Source: Epiperipatus broadwayi
Taxonomy: Eukaryota; Onychophora; Udeonychophora; Euonychophora; Peripatidae
Length of the DNA stretch: 64,000 bases
NCBI GenBank assembly: GCA_028023455.1
Contig: JAQFVV010013292.1
Span: 62,001 to 126,000, forward strand
Direction: 5' to 3'
The notes under the pieces were generated by a model. That model saw only the letters and a program-made list of their open reading frames with translations. It made no database searches and had not been told where the DNA came from. Positions 1-12,178 of this stretch are shown here, one piece after another. The position numbers were made by a program, and so were the translations under genes. Position 1 is the first letter of the stretch. The number at the start of each line of letters is the position of its first letter.

Positions 1-874
1 CTGCCTTAGATTCGTTTGACTGCCTGCCCTACCTTGATGACTGTCCTATGTTTTCCCTACATATATAACTCTTACTCACTATATTTAAATAAATGACGCC
101 CTTATGTATTTCACGTTTAATTATAATTTCAAATAAATTCGAGTTACTGATATATTGTAGTAGTAGGTGTATTCATTTATTGCTCAATTTATTGTTAAGG
201 CTATTTCAAATTCACCCACACATTTATTTTATTCCACTTCCTCATATCCTACATTATACCTTCCATTTGTATTTTATTTATCGCTTTATTATCACGGCTA
301 TAAAATCTGACAAATATTTTATTTTCAGCTTAACTGAAATACACGACTATTAAATCACACATATATATATTTCGCTTATACATGACTATTCTAGAGTCCT
401 ACATATATATATTTCTTCTTAACTTAGATATGCGACTATTTTATTATTTATCATTTATAATTAAAACCTTATTGAAACTGTTTTACTCCCTTTTTCTTTC
501 TTTTTGACTGAAACAATTTTATATTTCATTACAGCAATTAGATCGAGATAATCAATTCTTTGTTCATGATGATTATATTTGGATATCTCTTGTCTTATAT
601 TAAATACGTCACTACGAACTTCAAACTTTCTGAATATTAAAAAATTCCCCCATCTTTCTATCCTTTGTACACGTTTGACGTCAAAACACATATATAAAGT
701 ATTATAAAGTAAAAAAAAAGTTTATCCTCTTTGTCTTCGCTTCTCACCACTCTGATTTACGAAGCTAATTCTATATATTTTTTAAAACACATATTTTTGT
801 TTTATTTTAAACAAATATTTTACGTTATGTCATAAAATTTATTCAACACGTGATTACTAATTGCACAGCAATAG
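1..874 (-). mobile_element. Probable internal 5' region of a minus-strand LTR retroelement
   Basis: This stretch lies immediately inside a primer-binding site and LTR at 875-1122, so on the minus strand it should be the leader and start of gag of an LTR retrotransposon whose remainder is beyond the window edge. The only open frame is 461-691 on the minus strand (76 codons, rich in charged residues); it has no motif I recognise and may be a gag fragment or chance. The DNA is AT-rich with several ATATAT runs. The assignment rests on position alone. Confidence 0.35.
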
Positions 875-1122
875 ATCCCGGACATGCCCCCAAAATGTAA
901 CGGAAACACTACGATCGAAAGCTTAACTTCCCTTTTATTTATGTATAATACGGAATTCTTAGAATTCAAAATCGTCCACCTTCCGCTACCGCAAGCAGAG
1001 AGAACATACGGACATAATCGAGTCTATATCCATACTTGATCGAACCTGTACCTATACAGGTATAGCCCAGGTTATCTTTCCCGGTCAAATGTCTCGACTG
1101 CTGTAATATTTAAAGAGTTACA
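875..1122 (-). mobile_element. LTR with adjacent primer-binding site
   Basis: On the minus strand an LTR of about 227 bp begins TGTAAC (at 1122) and ends GTTACA (at 896), so it has the usual TG...CA ends and short inverted termini. An AATAAA signal lies near its 3' part (about 937-944). Three bases past its end is an 18-base sequence, 892 down to 875, that reads TGGGGGCATGTCCGGGAT. It differs at two positions from the tRNA-Pro primer site known from gammaretroviruses. This orientation makes 896-1122 the 5' LTR of an element extending left. The block is visibly less AT-rich than its surroundings. No target duplication could be tested because the other LTR is outside the window. Confidence 0.6.
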
Positions 1123-2885
1123 GTGCTTGGATAATTTATAACATTTAATGGGATCAAAATACTACACCACCAGCCTCATGTATTAATTCAGTCTCAAAAT
1201 GAGTAATAATTACTCCCCAAATCCCTACGGATATATTATTGTCTGGAGTGGTGAAGAACGAGACGAAACAGATTTAAATAAATAAGACATATTTAATATA
1301 ACAAAATTAAACAACAAAAAAATCAGTTGAAATAATTTACATGCAATAGAAACAAACTATTTCGTATAATGCTATGAGTAAAATATAAAGATATCCTATA
1401 AATGATTACACATTTATTGTCGTCATTCCGTGTGTATTAAAAAAGTTTAAATATTGTCTGTATCACTCAAATTAGTAATTGGCAATTGTCTAAATTAAAG
1501 GTATGTGCACATATGAATGTAAAGGTGTAATATACATATTTTACCTAGGTTTTATTGAGTCTCTGAAGTAAGTTGAGGTCTTGCTGACCGCCATGTGGAA
1601 TTCCTCTACTTCTTTAGCAGGGAACGGTGGCTCTTAGGTTGGACTTGGTTTGTGGAGACTCCTTCATATTAGGATATCAAGGACATGGAAAAATGAACCC
1701 TCTGGCAGGTGCTACATTGGCAGTTGTTACATGGAGATGGGAACCGTTGAGCACGGTGAGTCTGAATCAGCCAGCACTCACGATGGCCCTTAGCCATCTT
1801 TTCCTTTTAATAATATAAAATTTTAATAAAATGATTTTTATTTTGACAAGCATCAATTATTGCTGTCTTTATACATACTCTTTACACGTATTTCATTTTA
1901 TCATCAAAATGTGTACTTTTATGGATCAGATCCTTATCTTTTGTCATGTTTTAAATTTCTATTTTACCCTGATTTAAACTTCAAACCTTTACCCTTTCTT
2001 ATAAATCATATTTTAGTTCTTATTTCATTTATATTTCTTTATCACTGTTAATTTTACCAAATATACGATTTCAATATGTCTAACTTTAACTATTTCTATT
2101 TACCAAAATTTTAACTTTGGAGGGTAAAAGATAAAAATCTTTTCGATTGTATTTCCCTCTCTTTCATTAATTAAAACATTTCTTTCTTCATAGGTTTTAA
2201 ATTCTTTTACTAGTATTCAAAGACACAATATTTAATATTATTCAATGTTAAATATATATGTGTGTGAGTCGCAGTATGTGCGGTCATCACAATATATATA
2301 TTTACCTGAAATCTGCCTTAATTAACTTTACATTTTTAATTAATTAATTTTTACGTTTGTCTTAATCTTAATCCATTCAGATTCATCTAAATGATCTAGA
2401 TAAGATAATTCAATCAGCCATCTTTTAATTATATTTTCGAAAGTTTTTCTTTTATGAACAAATTATTACAGATAAATTTTATCCTAAATTTTTCATATTT
2501 ATTTAGCCTTTACTTTATAAAAACTCTTTTATTTAAAAAGAGATAGAAAAGTTTTTCTTCAATTCTATTATACATTTCTTCCTGCTCCTGCTAAGAAGTT
2601 TTATTCTAAGAAAAATATTTTTATTTTCTAAATTTTTGTTTTTAAAAAAAAATCTTTAAGCCATTTAGAATTTAATTTTTTTTTTTAAAAAAAAAAAACC
2701 TACAAAACATGTAATATTACACCGCCCAGCGTTTAAGAATAAAATGCATCTTTTGACCCATTTTATTTATTATTTTTTTAAATTTTTTTTTTAGCTTTTC
2801 CACTTTTTTCATTTTTATTTATATAATATTTTTCTATCATATAAGTTTTAGAATTGCTAGAGATCAATATAACACAGACGGTGAC
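1123..2885. other. AT-rich non-coding stretch with one GC-richer block
   Basis: Mostly low-complexity AT-rich sequence with poly-A and poly-T tracts (for example 2640-2700). The exception is about 1560-1805, which is much less AT-rich, carries a 63-codon plus-strand frame (1627-1818) and a good splice-donor-like GTGAGT near 1756. I do not recognise the peptide. It may be a piece of an unknown repeat or an untranslated exon. Confidence 0.3.
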
Positions 2886-2889
2886 CTTT

Positions 2890-3180
2890 CTCAAGTCATT
2901 TAAGAGTTGGAGGTTGGGTTAGGTTGAAACCTGTTCATTGAAGTATATGGATTTGCTATCTTAATATAAACTGAGCACTGATTACATATATATATATTGA
3001 AATGGTAATCTGGACTAACTGATGAGTGCTGGTTTAGCACGAAATATTTTTTTTGGTGATTATTTATCTTTTCTGCATGTGCATGATCATGTGTAACAGT
3101 AGTATGAGAGAGTGTGGAAAGTGAAGTGGCTTGAGGTCTGAGTTCAAATCTCCTACTGCCCGATATTTCAAATCTTATAT
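2890..3180 (+). repeat. Repeat with hammerhead motif and pol III B-box-like site
   Basis: This less AT-biased block contains the hammerhead motif annotated at 3006-3062. About 90 bases downstream, near 3141-3153, is GAGTTCAAATCTC, which resembles a pol III B box. The combination suggests a short non-autonomous retroelement. I see no terminal repeats, and the boundaries are approximate. Confidence 0.35.
3006..3062 (+). ncRNA. Type I hammerhead ribozyme motif, near-canonical core
   Basis: The catalytic core is intact: CTGATGA at 3019-3025, a perfect 5-bp stem II (GTGCT 3026-3030 with AGCAC 3036-3040, loop GGTTT), then GAAA at 3041-3044. Stem III would be minimal: A3044-T3047 and T3045-A3046, with T3048 as the cleavage-site base. 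Stem I is imperfect: TAATC (3006-3010) pairs with GATTA (3058-3062), and AA (3017-3018) with TT (3049-3050) next to the core, with a large internal loop between. A poly-T expansion on the 3' side seems to have weakened stem I. Hammerheads of this form are known from Penelope-like elements and animal retrozymes. Activity is not claimed. Confidence 0.6.
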
Positions 3181-4715
3181 AAATACAAAGTGGATAAATG
3201 CATTTTATAATATATTTGTTAGTAATATATAGATACTAAATGTACACTATTACAATTGTTCTTTATAGATAGCTAGACTCTATCTGCTACTGTTGGTGAA
3301 ATATAGTTCCCAGGTCTAGAATGAATAGTTCAAGAAATGACTATTATACCCTTATAGATTTCATACATACATCCAGATATACTTGACAAATTGCCTCATG
3401 AATAGGTGCTGTGATTTTTTCAGCTATAATGACAGCTTACCTCCAGTCTACTGTCAGCCCTGAATTTGGACTAGTCTCAGTGCATAACAATTAGCTGAAA
3501 TGGCTATAGTATGGAAAAAGAGCACTGCTGTTCAGGTTAACAGAAGGTTATTTTGACCATATGTGGATAAACTGGTGACTGTTATTCAGGTCGAACAGTT
3601 GTTCTTCTACCTCACCTTCAAAAAGGCTGATTATTTATTGCCTGTTCTCCAATCTTAATGGAAACATTCGGATTCAGTAAGCATCATTGCCTATTGTCCT
3701 GTTCTTGCCATTGGCTATGTGTTATCTCTATATATACATTTGTTAGTGGCAATGAATATTCGATATGATCATAAAGGAATCTGGATTAGTCAATTATTTG
3801 ACAGCTAGATGAGATATGACAGTTACATTGCACCTTTGGAAGTGACTCATAAAAAGTAATATTTATTAAAACATTCCAATAAATGTATGCAGCTCTCTTA
3901 TGACCCCCATTTTATGTTACCTGCCAATACTGTATGTTAATTTTAAATAGTCTATTTTCCCTATCCCGGTTGTGCCATCTTATATATGCATGAGTAATAA
4001 AGTGACTGGTAGATCAATGTAAACAAGTTGACTCATTGTCAAAATATTATGTTTATGTATTTCATACTAATAGATTAATAGGAAAAAAGAGTTAGTGATG
4101 GATGCACCAAAAAAATTCAGTACACTAAAGCCAGATTCAAATTCTTCACTCTTAAAGCTCTTAACTAAAAGCTGATCTAAAGTTGTATTTAATAAGGGTT
4201 AATTATACAGGTCTCTCTGGCATTTTTTGATTATACAAGCTTAATCATGATTGCAAAATTGGTCTCGAGGAAAAACAGGTTTGCCATTTTACACATTTAC
4301 ATATAGTGTGCAAAAAAGTGTCATAAATCTATCAGCTCACATGCTGTGTTGACATCTTTTAAGAGATATATATATATTTTATTTTCATTTGTTAAAAAAA
4401 AAAAAAATTCATATTTTATACCGTAGCTAATGATTAATTTTCACCTGCAGTGAAATTTGACTTAAGTAAAAATGTCACAGAATGCTCTATCTATGTTAGT
4501 TGACATTACATTGAGGAATTTATTTATCACATTATTATTTTGAATTTCAACAAATATGGGTTTTAAACATTATCGAATATAAAATCCATTTGTTGGTTGT
4601 TTTTCAATTTATCATATAATTTATTCTTTAGTGAAAGCACAGAGTTCATAAATTTTATAATAAAGAAGTCTTTAAAATTCACTGTGATGAAAGCTTAAGA
4701 TTTTCATTGTTAATA
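3181..4715. other. AT-rich stretch without recognisable gene
   Basis: No coding sequence is seen. About 3410-3660 is less AT-rich and has the texture of an old dispersed repeat, but I cannot name it. The rest is AT-rich with short homopolymers, including a poly-A run near 4395. Confidence 0.3.
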
Positions 4716-4876
4716 TGGCCAAGCACAAGATAATGTTAAATGAATTAATGGCCGTAAATACATAAAAAACCATTATATGTAATATCCTTATAATATGTAT
4801 ATATGTAATATCCATATAATGGTTTTTTATGTATTTTCGGCCATTAATTCGTTTAACATTATCTTGTGCTTGGCCA
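4716..4876. repeat. Near-perfect palindrome (foldback / MITE-like)
   Basis: The left arm begins TGGCCAAGCACAAGATAATG (from 4716) and runs to about 4788. It is matched in reverse complement by the sequence ending CATTATCTTGTGCTTGGCCA at 4876. The arms are about 70 bp with only a few mismatches, around a short AT-rich centre that repeats ATATGTAATATCC. It is either a foldback element or a non-autonomous DNA transposon. It lies about 30 bases from a polypurine tract of an LTR element at 4905-4916. Confidence 0.7.
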
Positions 4877-4904
4877 CATCAAACATGCCATTAATATATT
4901 TATA

Positions 4905-5118
4905 CCCCCCTTCGACATGAGACATTTAAATGGAGTTTATCATTTAATGTCTTTCTCATTAATCATATTTTCCGAAAACTAAAATTTTATAATACGGGTT
5001 TCAAGGCTCTCGCATTGTAAGTGCCCTTGATGCCCTGCTCTGTCTTAATCCGGAAAGTATTATTTCCTCTTCGTTTCACATTTTCGAACGGACCTTCGTA
5101 AAGGTTACAGAATTTTTT
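4905..5118 (-). pseudogene. 3' end of LTR-retroelement pol (integrase C-terminus) and polypurine tract
   Basis: On the minus strand a frame ending in a stop at 4987-4989 encodes about 40 residues with the sequence LYEGPFENVKRRG followed by GTYNARALKP. This pattern (a GPF(E/Y) motif, then a short segment ending in a YN-R-LKP motif) is typical of the C-terminal part of LTR-retrotransposon integrases. About 70 bases downstream on the same strand is a polypurine tract, CGAAGGGGGG-like, at 4905-4916, where a 3' LTR would start. Upstream the frame is lost within a few codons, so only a remnant remains. Whether it belongs with the LTR at 896-1122, which has the same orientation, is unclear. Confidence 0.6.
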
Positions 5119-5130
5119 CTCTGATCAAGC

Positions 5131-7976
5131 CTAATATCTTAATGCCAGAGAACTACTATAATCAGTACCACCTTACTATAACCTAATAGACTGAAGGGGA
5201 TGTACTGATGCCCACCTTGTTGTCACACCAAGAATTATACCCATCAATCCTGTAATTGAATGCCCCAATCCTTGTGGTGCCAAGAATTATAATAGAATTC
5301 TTTGTAACCAATGGTCTTAATCGTTGGGCAGCCAAAAACTATACCCTAAAGCATATGTGCCATCTATATTGTGCACCAAAGACTATAACCAAAATCTTGA
5401 GCACATCATAAGAAACAAAATTATTGATATATAACATAAAATTATTATGATCTAATCTGGTCGCAGCCAGGGTATACTGTGAAGACCTATCATGGCAGCA
5501 TGTGAAAGTACATTACACAAATTATAAGTAATTTTGTTATTCTTCAAAACTTTAATCTGCATTTTTTTGTTACATGAGACCTTATGGCCGACCATGGACA
5601 AGATGGTATAATTTATGAAACTATTAATGATTATGAATTTTGAAAATGACATGTATGATTTTGGTACAAATGCTAGTCTGGGTATGAGCTTTGCAATAAT
5701 AATAAGCATAGAAAACTTGGGTTCTTTCCTTATTAACTTAAATTTATAATTTAATAAATATCAATGAGACTCTTGTTATATTGATGAATGACAATTATAT
5801 CATTAAGCAAATAAATTCAATCATGTCATTACATGGTAAATCTATTTATAAGTTTATAAAATTAATCAATTTTGTATCATGTACTAAAATCAACAACGCA
5901 AAGCTAAAACGATGGAAAAGGCAAATGGGATTTTATTGTACCTTACATATCATAAATTACCAAGGACAAAAGCATTCAAATGTTTTCTTAGAATATTACT
6001 AAAACACTTATATCATGCTGACAACAGTATATACTCCAATGTATGCTCTATTCAAGATATATGATTTCTGGTTTTATGAATGACAAATAGCAACGGCACA
6101 GTAAATTTAATTATAAATCAACATTTATTTACAATTTTATGATTAACAAAAATAATTGATATATGATGTTTTAATATAATAAAAATACATAAATAAATAA
6201 ATAAATAAAATATCATTTCATGTGTTCATTTCATTAAATATATTCTAGGCACAGTTTAAAAAAAACCTAATCATACATTTTATTGTAGTGTGATTTAATT
6301 TATTCCTTGAGGAAACTATACCAAAATTAAACATTAAGTCATAAAATACCCAATGTGTCAGTTCCAGAACCAATAAACCTATACTGTAGACCTATAATAA
6401 TGTAATAAATAATGTTATATTTGCAGGATTTAGCTATAATGCTAACGCTAAATCAAAATGAAAATTTAAACTTCAATTCAGATAAAATATTAATTAACAA
6501 ACAGCTAATTATTATGAGGATAACTTAGATAGGATGTCCTGCAACACTTTATGACTCAATTTATGAATTATACTTATCAATGGAAGAAGATGATTTTAGC
6601 ATAATAACCAAAATACTTTGACCAAACTTACATTTATGAAATAAAATGATATTCCTGTGGATGCATTCATATACCCATAGGAATTATACATCACTGAGTG
6701 CCTTGTAGGTTTATACACCACCATGAAGAAATTAATATAATTACACAATTCTGCGGATTAACTACTAGTGCAGGAATGAGTGTAAAATACAGAAAGTGGC
6801 AACTAATTAATCTGCGGATTAACCACCAGCCCAGATTAATGCCATTTAACATTGTAAAGCAATATTAATATTTACTTCATATTTAAAGTGGAAAAATCAT
6901 CCTCCTCAGTTATTCTGACAATTCAGAAAAACACCAGCATTTCAGCAGATGTGGGTTCATACATAATGAAAAGTGTTTTAATAATAAGGACAACTAATAT
7001 ACTGAATTATCTTGCTTAAAATATAGACATAGTAACAATTTAATATAAATGACATGAGTATCGGAATAGAACTCTGGAAAGACTCATGACACTTCATGAG
7101 AGGTTGACACATACCATAAATTTATTAATAATTCTCAAGCTTTTTCACAAGCACTATTCCCTTGAATAAATATTTTATTCAATTCCATTAATTTAATTTA
7201 AACCTAGTAAAAATATAACTGATGAACTTCACATATAAGTTCATATAACAATAAAAATTAAAATTAATTCATTCTTACTTAAATACTTCAATTAAATTGT
7301 ACAACATTTTTATAATACTAAATATGATCCATGAAATCAATGTAAAAATGTCTTGAACAATAAATACACAAAGTAATAATTATAAATTATAGCCGAATTC
7401 CATAGATGTCATTATATCCATTTGTTTTAGTTATTATGAGCACTTTTAAATTAATGATTTTACGTGGCTCCATGAATATAAGAATTCCAAAAGCATGACA
7501 TGTAGAGTTTAAATGAAAATGTTCTTCATAAGTTATTAAACTCTACATTTCTATATAAAATTGTTCCAAGTTTATGAGATCCAGACTAATATTTATTTAT
7601 CCACATTTAAATTTAGGAATAATAATTAGAGCAAATAATTTAATAATTCCAAATTGACGATAAAAATCAGAAAGTAGTTTTAGTTAACTATTTGTAGACT
7701 GTTACCATTATTCAAATAGTAAACAAATTAAATAGCAAATACATTTAGATAACATAATCAATGCTTTATTATTTACATAAGTAGAAATATTAAACCAGCA
7801 TTTCAATAAATTTTAACATTTAAATTTGATTTTAAACCTTCTTCAAAAATAAAGTTTTCATATCCGAAAAACTTCTGCAATTAAAACATTTATTTAGTGT
7901 TGCCAATTTGTATAATAATAAACACTGAACTTTAGAGCTGTCTAAATAAGTATGAGTAGATATTGACTTCAATTAT
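5131..7976. other. AT-rich stretch without recognisable gene
   Basis: Open frames here are short and unrecognised (5452-5709 minus, 85 codons; 5781-6002 plus, 73 codons). About 5160-5400 has a loose internal repetition around the phrase AAGAATTAT and is somewhat less AT-rich. About 6740-6835 contains a short direct repeat around CTGCGGATTAAC. The remainder is plain AT-rich sequence with AAAT repeats near 6190-6210. Confidence 0.3.
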
Positions 7977-8551
7977 TACATTTTGGTGTCTTTGGCTCTT
8001 AAACAACCATAGCCACCACTATCCTATTAGGCAGGATTGGTGTTAAACCACTAAACATCTCATGATCACCATCTCATCCTAGCACATAATTGTTGTAAAC
8101 AAAGGCAAAAACTCTTCACCATACAGTAGTGCCACCTTGTGCTAACAAGAGTAGTGCTAACAAGGATAGTGGTGGCTATGGTTGTTTAAGAGCCAAAGAC
8201 ACCAAAATGTATGGGTGCTGAATTGAGTTCAGACCCATATGACTATATAAGCTATTGAGCTTAGATTGAAAATATTATTTTGTTTTCAATTTCATTCTCA
8301 TAGTTTTGTAGTAAAGTAGAGATAAAAGGTGGCTGCTGGAGGGGTGCATTAGATCCTAAGATCTAGATGCAGTGCTCTCAGATCCAAGGCTCCTCACTGA
8401 TGATGGCCACAAGCCAGAAACAAGTCTGGGGATGTTGGATGAGTAGGCACTAGATAGGGATTTTATGCACAAGCCTTCTGGCATCCATTGATTACTCTTG
8501 TTAGCACAAGGTTGCACTACTGTATGGTGAAGAGTTTTTGCTTTTTGTATA
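7977..8551 (+). repeat. R-family dispersed repeat, copy 1 (head-to-head composite)
   Basis: The plus-oriented body (about 8165-8545) matches the copies at 16503, 30240, 35690 and 60090. It contains paired GATC-rich text around 8352-8365, the hammerhead motif, and the common end ACTACTGTATGG...GAGAGTTT. The left part (7977-8145) is an inverted partial copy: the first 40 or so bases recur in reverse complement at about 8165-8207, and the 8105-8145 segment recurs in reverse complement at about 8497-8545. The locus is therefore two truncated copies facing each other. No coding capacity is seen. The family is probably non-autonomous. Confidence 0.75.
8377..8443 (+). ncRNA. Hammerhead ribozyme motif in R copy 1
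   Basis: The core CTGATGA (8397-8403) is followed by stem II (T-GGC, loop CACAA, GCC-A; closing T-A pair) and GAAA (8417-8420). Stem III is minimal: C8421 with G8424, A8420 with T8425. C8426 is the predicted cleavage-site base. Stem I has an inner helix TCCTCA (8391-8396) with TGGGGA (8427-8432), an internal loop, an outer helix TCCAA (8383-8387) with TTGGA (8435-8439), and CTCA (8377-8380) with TGAG (8440-8443). All conserved catalytic positions are present. This is the best preserved of the R-family motifs together with copy 2. Structure is read by eye; activity is inferred only. Confidence 0.65.
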
Positions 8552-11500
8552 ATGTTTCAGAAATTATATTCTGATATAAAAGTTACTGAATAACAAACTA
8601 TGTATTAAAGCCATTTTTTTTGTTGATATTTTCAGGATTTATCACAGAATTGCAGTGTTTTTGCTTTTATATTTTATAAATATGTGTTTTTAACATATTG
8701 ACCTGATTTTTAGCAATTCAACATTTTCATAAAAATAAAATTAATCATCAGCATATGATTTTACTATATCAATTTGCTAGATGTAATCATGGAAGCCATT
8801 TCCTTTTTATTTGTTTCGAATGAAAATATCTCACTTTGAAATGTCTTTTAACACTTGAGAGTTTTTCAAACAATGTACAAATAAATTAAATTAATATATT
8901 GTAGGAGTAAATATATGCTGATACATACATGTAATCAATATGTATATGTTACATTTGCATTATTATTATATTTATAAAAATAAATATATAACTCGTTAAG
9001 TTAGTATTTTTCATTCTTTAAAATGAAAAAAAGACGTTGACAAAAGGTGGTTGACAAAGTGATAAATGACCTCTACGTTCACAGTTTATCGAATTAAAGG
9101 AAATGAAATTAACTTAGTGTTTTAATATCTAATTGTTATTGCAACAATGTGAATGCATATGCTTCAACAAGCTGATGGAGCGAGATATGATATATATTAA
9201 TTCTATTCTTGTTGTAGGAAGAATAAGGATGCTATTTTTATTAGCTATATCATCATAAAAACTTCTACTATGTTTGATTACAAATAACAGTGTAAGCTGA
9301 AGTTTATATTTTGAACAATTTAATACTCATTAAATTGTAATTTCTTATATTTGTTCAAAGAAAGTAATCTAAATATATTTTCGTGTTCTATAAAAAATTG
9401 TTTGAATTATGTTTTAAAATCTGAACAGCATTTTAAAAAAAGAACATGTTTATAAAAACTTCATTCAAATTTAATGTACTTTACATTATAAAGAAAATGC
9501 AAAGCGGGTAGAGCACAAATTTGTCATGGGATAGATAAAATGCACTTGCCTAATCAAATATATATGTGTGAATAACATCGTTTGCTGAATGCCTTAAAAT
9601 TATAAAAATTAGGTTTTCAAAATGGAATTATAAATGTTAATAAAGGAACTTTGTATTAAGAAGATGAATATAAAGAGGAAACTAAATGTCAACTTAGGAT
9701 ATCCTAATATTATTCTCTTTAATGTTTAACAACAAAGGAATCAAAAAACTGCGTCTTCGAAGTATTTTCATTCGCGAGGAACATTAACTTTTATAAATAC
9801 CATTTAAGATTTTTGAAAGTTATAATTGGGAAAAGTTAATTTCATTTTTTTTATCATCTTATTCATTTTATTAAAAAAATGAATAATAAGAGAGAATTAA
9901 TAATTTAAAATATTTTTATTTATAATTAATAAAGATTTAAATATCGGTTAATAAATGTTAATTTGAGAAAGGGATAATGTGTATTTGAGGTAAGAGATTA
10001 AATTATTTTTAAATCTACATATTATTTTCTATGACATGACACTACATTGTTTATACTAATCAAAATAGTCTAATAACTGTAATGTATGATAAAGGAATAA
10101 ATGATTAACATTGTTGTGAAGTATATATTGTTATATTAATAAATATAAATTACAGACAATCATTTTAACGAATGAAGGTATTATATACAAATGATTGGAT
10201 TATTATTTGTATAACCCAATTATTGTAAAATAGTGTTAATATAAATGTCTAAATATTAGGATACTTATATTTTATATACACTGTAAAACCACGTAGTGTT
10301 ATATGTTTAGAAAATATATCTACCGTAAACAAAGAGAATATTTATATTTTTAATGAGGTAGATATATAAATATTTTTTTATATATTGTAAAATTTAAATT
10401 ATTTAATTGTTAAATAAATAACTATGTTTTTTATATTAAATGAAGTCTTCAATTTTGTTTTATTTAATTTAAAGAGTTAGTGAGATTCGTTGTTAATATT
10501 ACTTTAAAATATTGATAGAAACCCCTGAAGAGAGTAAATTGTTAAACTACCCTGAGTTCGAAATCGGAGCATAACGGTAAAGTTAATTAAGGTGAAAATT
10601 GATTTGATGTGGTTTAGATATAACAATTTATTAATAATACATTAGTTATTAGGAACAAATATAGTTTTATATCAAAATTAAATCACATCATTCGTGGCAT
10701 CCTATATGAAGACCTTAAATCTGACTATAGTGAGATGCGACTGCCTTAACATATCTTGTTGAGGGGGTGCATACTGTTACAATATATATGTGCTCTGTGC
10801 AATATGTGCTCTGCGCACAGATAATGAAGCTATTAATTGTCTGTGAAATTATTAAAATTTACCGCCAAGCGCTTTCGGGATAGTTTACAGTCCCATATTC
10901 ATGGCGACTTATTCGATTAATAACTGTAATTTTAAGCAAATTTATATGCAGATGTTATGTGGACCATTTACGAGATAGGGAATAGCAGGCCTCTCTTCAG
11001 CTGACTGCCGATGGGTCACTTGCAATGTAGTAAGCTTCCCTAACTTTACGTTTGGTATGCTGTTTGTTTATGAAGACTGATGTATCCAGATATGAGAATA
11101 TATATCATTACCATGTTTTGTGTAATGCTATTAGTTTTAAAGATGACTTTTAAATGTAGATTTTGTTTTGTTTTATGTAACTGATGATATTCACAACATA
11201 TCCCATATATTCACATAGCTTAATGGATAAAAATAGTTTGGCTTGATTTTTTTATCAATTCAATGTTTTTATTAATGTTTATATTGTGGAAATTGTAAAG
11301 TGTGTATATTTTTGTAACATCTGATTTAATAGTGTTTAGGTAAAGTTATGATTTTGTAGATTTCAGAATAATTATCTATAAATACCAAGTTAAATATCAT
11401 TTAACTTTTAATAATATTGACAAGTGTGACTCTCAATTACTAGTTAATGGATCCTAGATGTGATTATTGATTTGTGGCCATTTGACTCTTACATAATAAA

Positions 11501-11989
11501 ACAATCACATTCATTTTATTTTTAAAAGATTTTTGTTGCATGAATTGATATTTGCCATTATACCTTTGTCCAAATGATCTATGGGGCCTCCAGTTGGCAT
11601 ATAACTCAAATACAATTTTGTAAGATACTGCTATGCATTTATTTGTTGCTTTTACAGAGTAATAAAGTTTGTGTCTTAAGATCTACAAAGCAGTAGCTAG
11701 ATGGCATTTATTGTATTTGAACTTTTCAAAACTTTCAAACAATAAACAGTTCAAATATAGTTATATATAACTAACTATGTAGCAAATTGCCTTAGATTTG
11801 TTTCTCCAAACTTTCATATTTTTAATTTGGATAGCTATTTAGGTTGAATAGATTGATACATCATTGAAGACAATTTAACTATAATTTGCTTATGAGGTGG
11901 AAGTGAACATTTTATTATTGCTGTATAGTATTCATAAAACTGATTTATTACACATTATTGCAGTATGTTCTTTATTTTTACACAAATTA
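8552..11989. other. AT-rich stretch without recognisable gene
   Basis: No convincing coding sequence is seen. Near 8635-8657 a splice-acceptor-like TTTTCAG is followed by GATTTATCACAG, which closely resembles the start of the exon at 12179 (see findings). About 10740-10935 is less AT-rich and contains GAGGGGGTGCA followed by TGTTACA, and later CAAGCGCTTTCGGGA with a nearby GTCCC; this texture resembles termini of retroelements, but I cannot assign it. The rest is AT-rich, with many poly-A and poly-T tracts between 9900 and 10450. Confidence 0.3.
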
Positions 11990-12100
11990 TTAACACAGAG
12001 GCAAAACTCTCCATATTATAGTGCCACCCATTGTTTACTCCGGCTTGCCCTGAGTGGACTATTGTATAATGATTTTTGTCTCTGTGATAAGGTAGAGGAT
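11990..12100. repeat. R-family fragment, two ends joined as an inverted pair
   Basis: The left part reads GGCAAAACTCTCCATATTATAGTGCCACC, the minus-strand version of the R-family terminus. The right part (from about 12045) reads CGGCTTGCCCTGAGTGG and then ACTATTGTATAATGA, the plus-strand version. Together they form an imperfect hairpin about 105 bases long. It sits 80 bases upstream of the exon at 12179. Confidence 0.5.
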
Positions 12101-12178
12101 GGTGAATCTTATTGTTTATTTTACATGAGTGTTTGTGTGATAGATTTCTGATAATGATGACAATGCTTTATTTTTCAG

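Noticed and set aside
8741-8760. CTGATGA on the minus strand followed by GAAA about 20 bases later
   Set aside because: The intervening sequence is all A/T and cannot form a convincing stem II, and stem I is absent.
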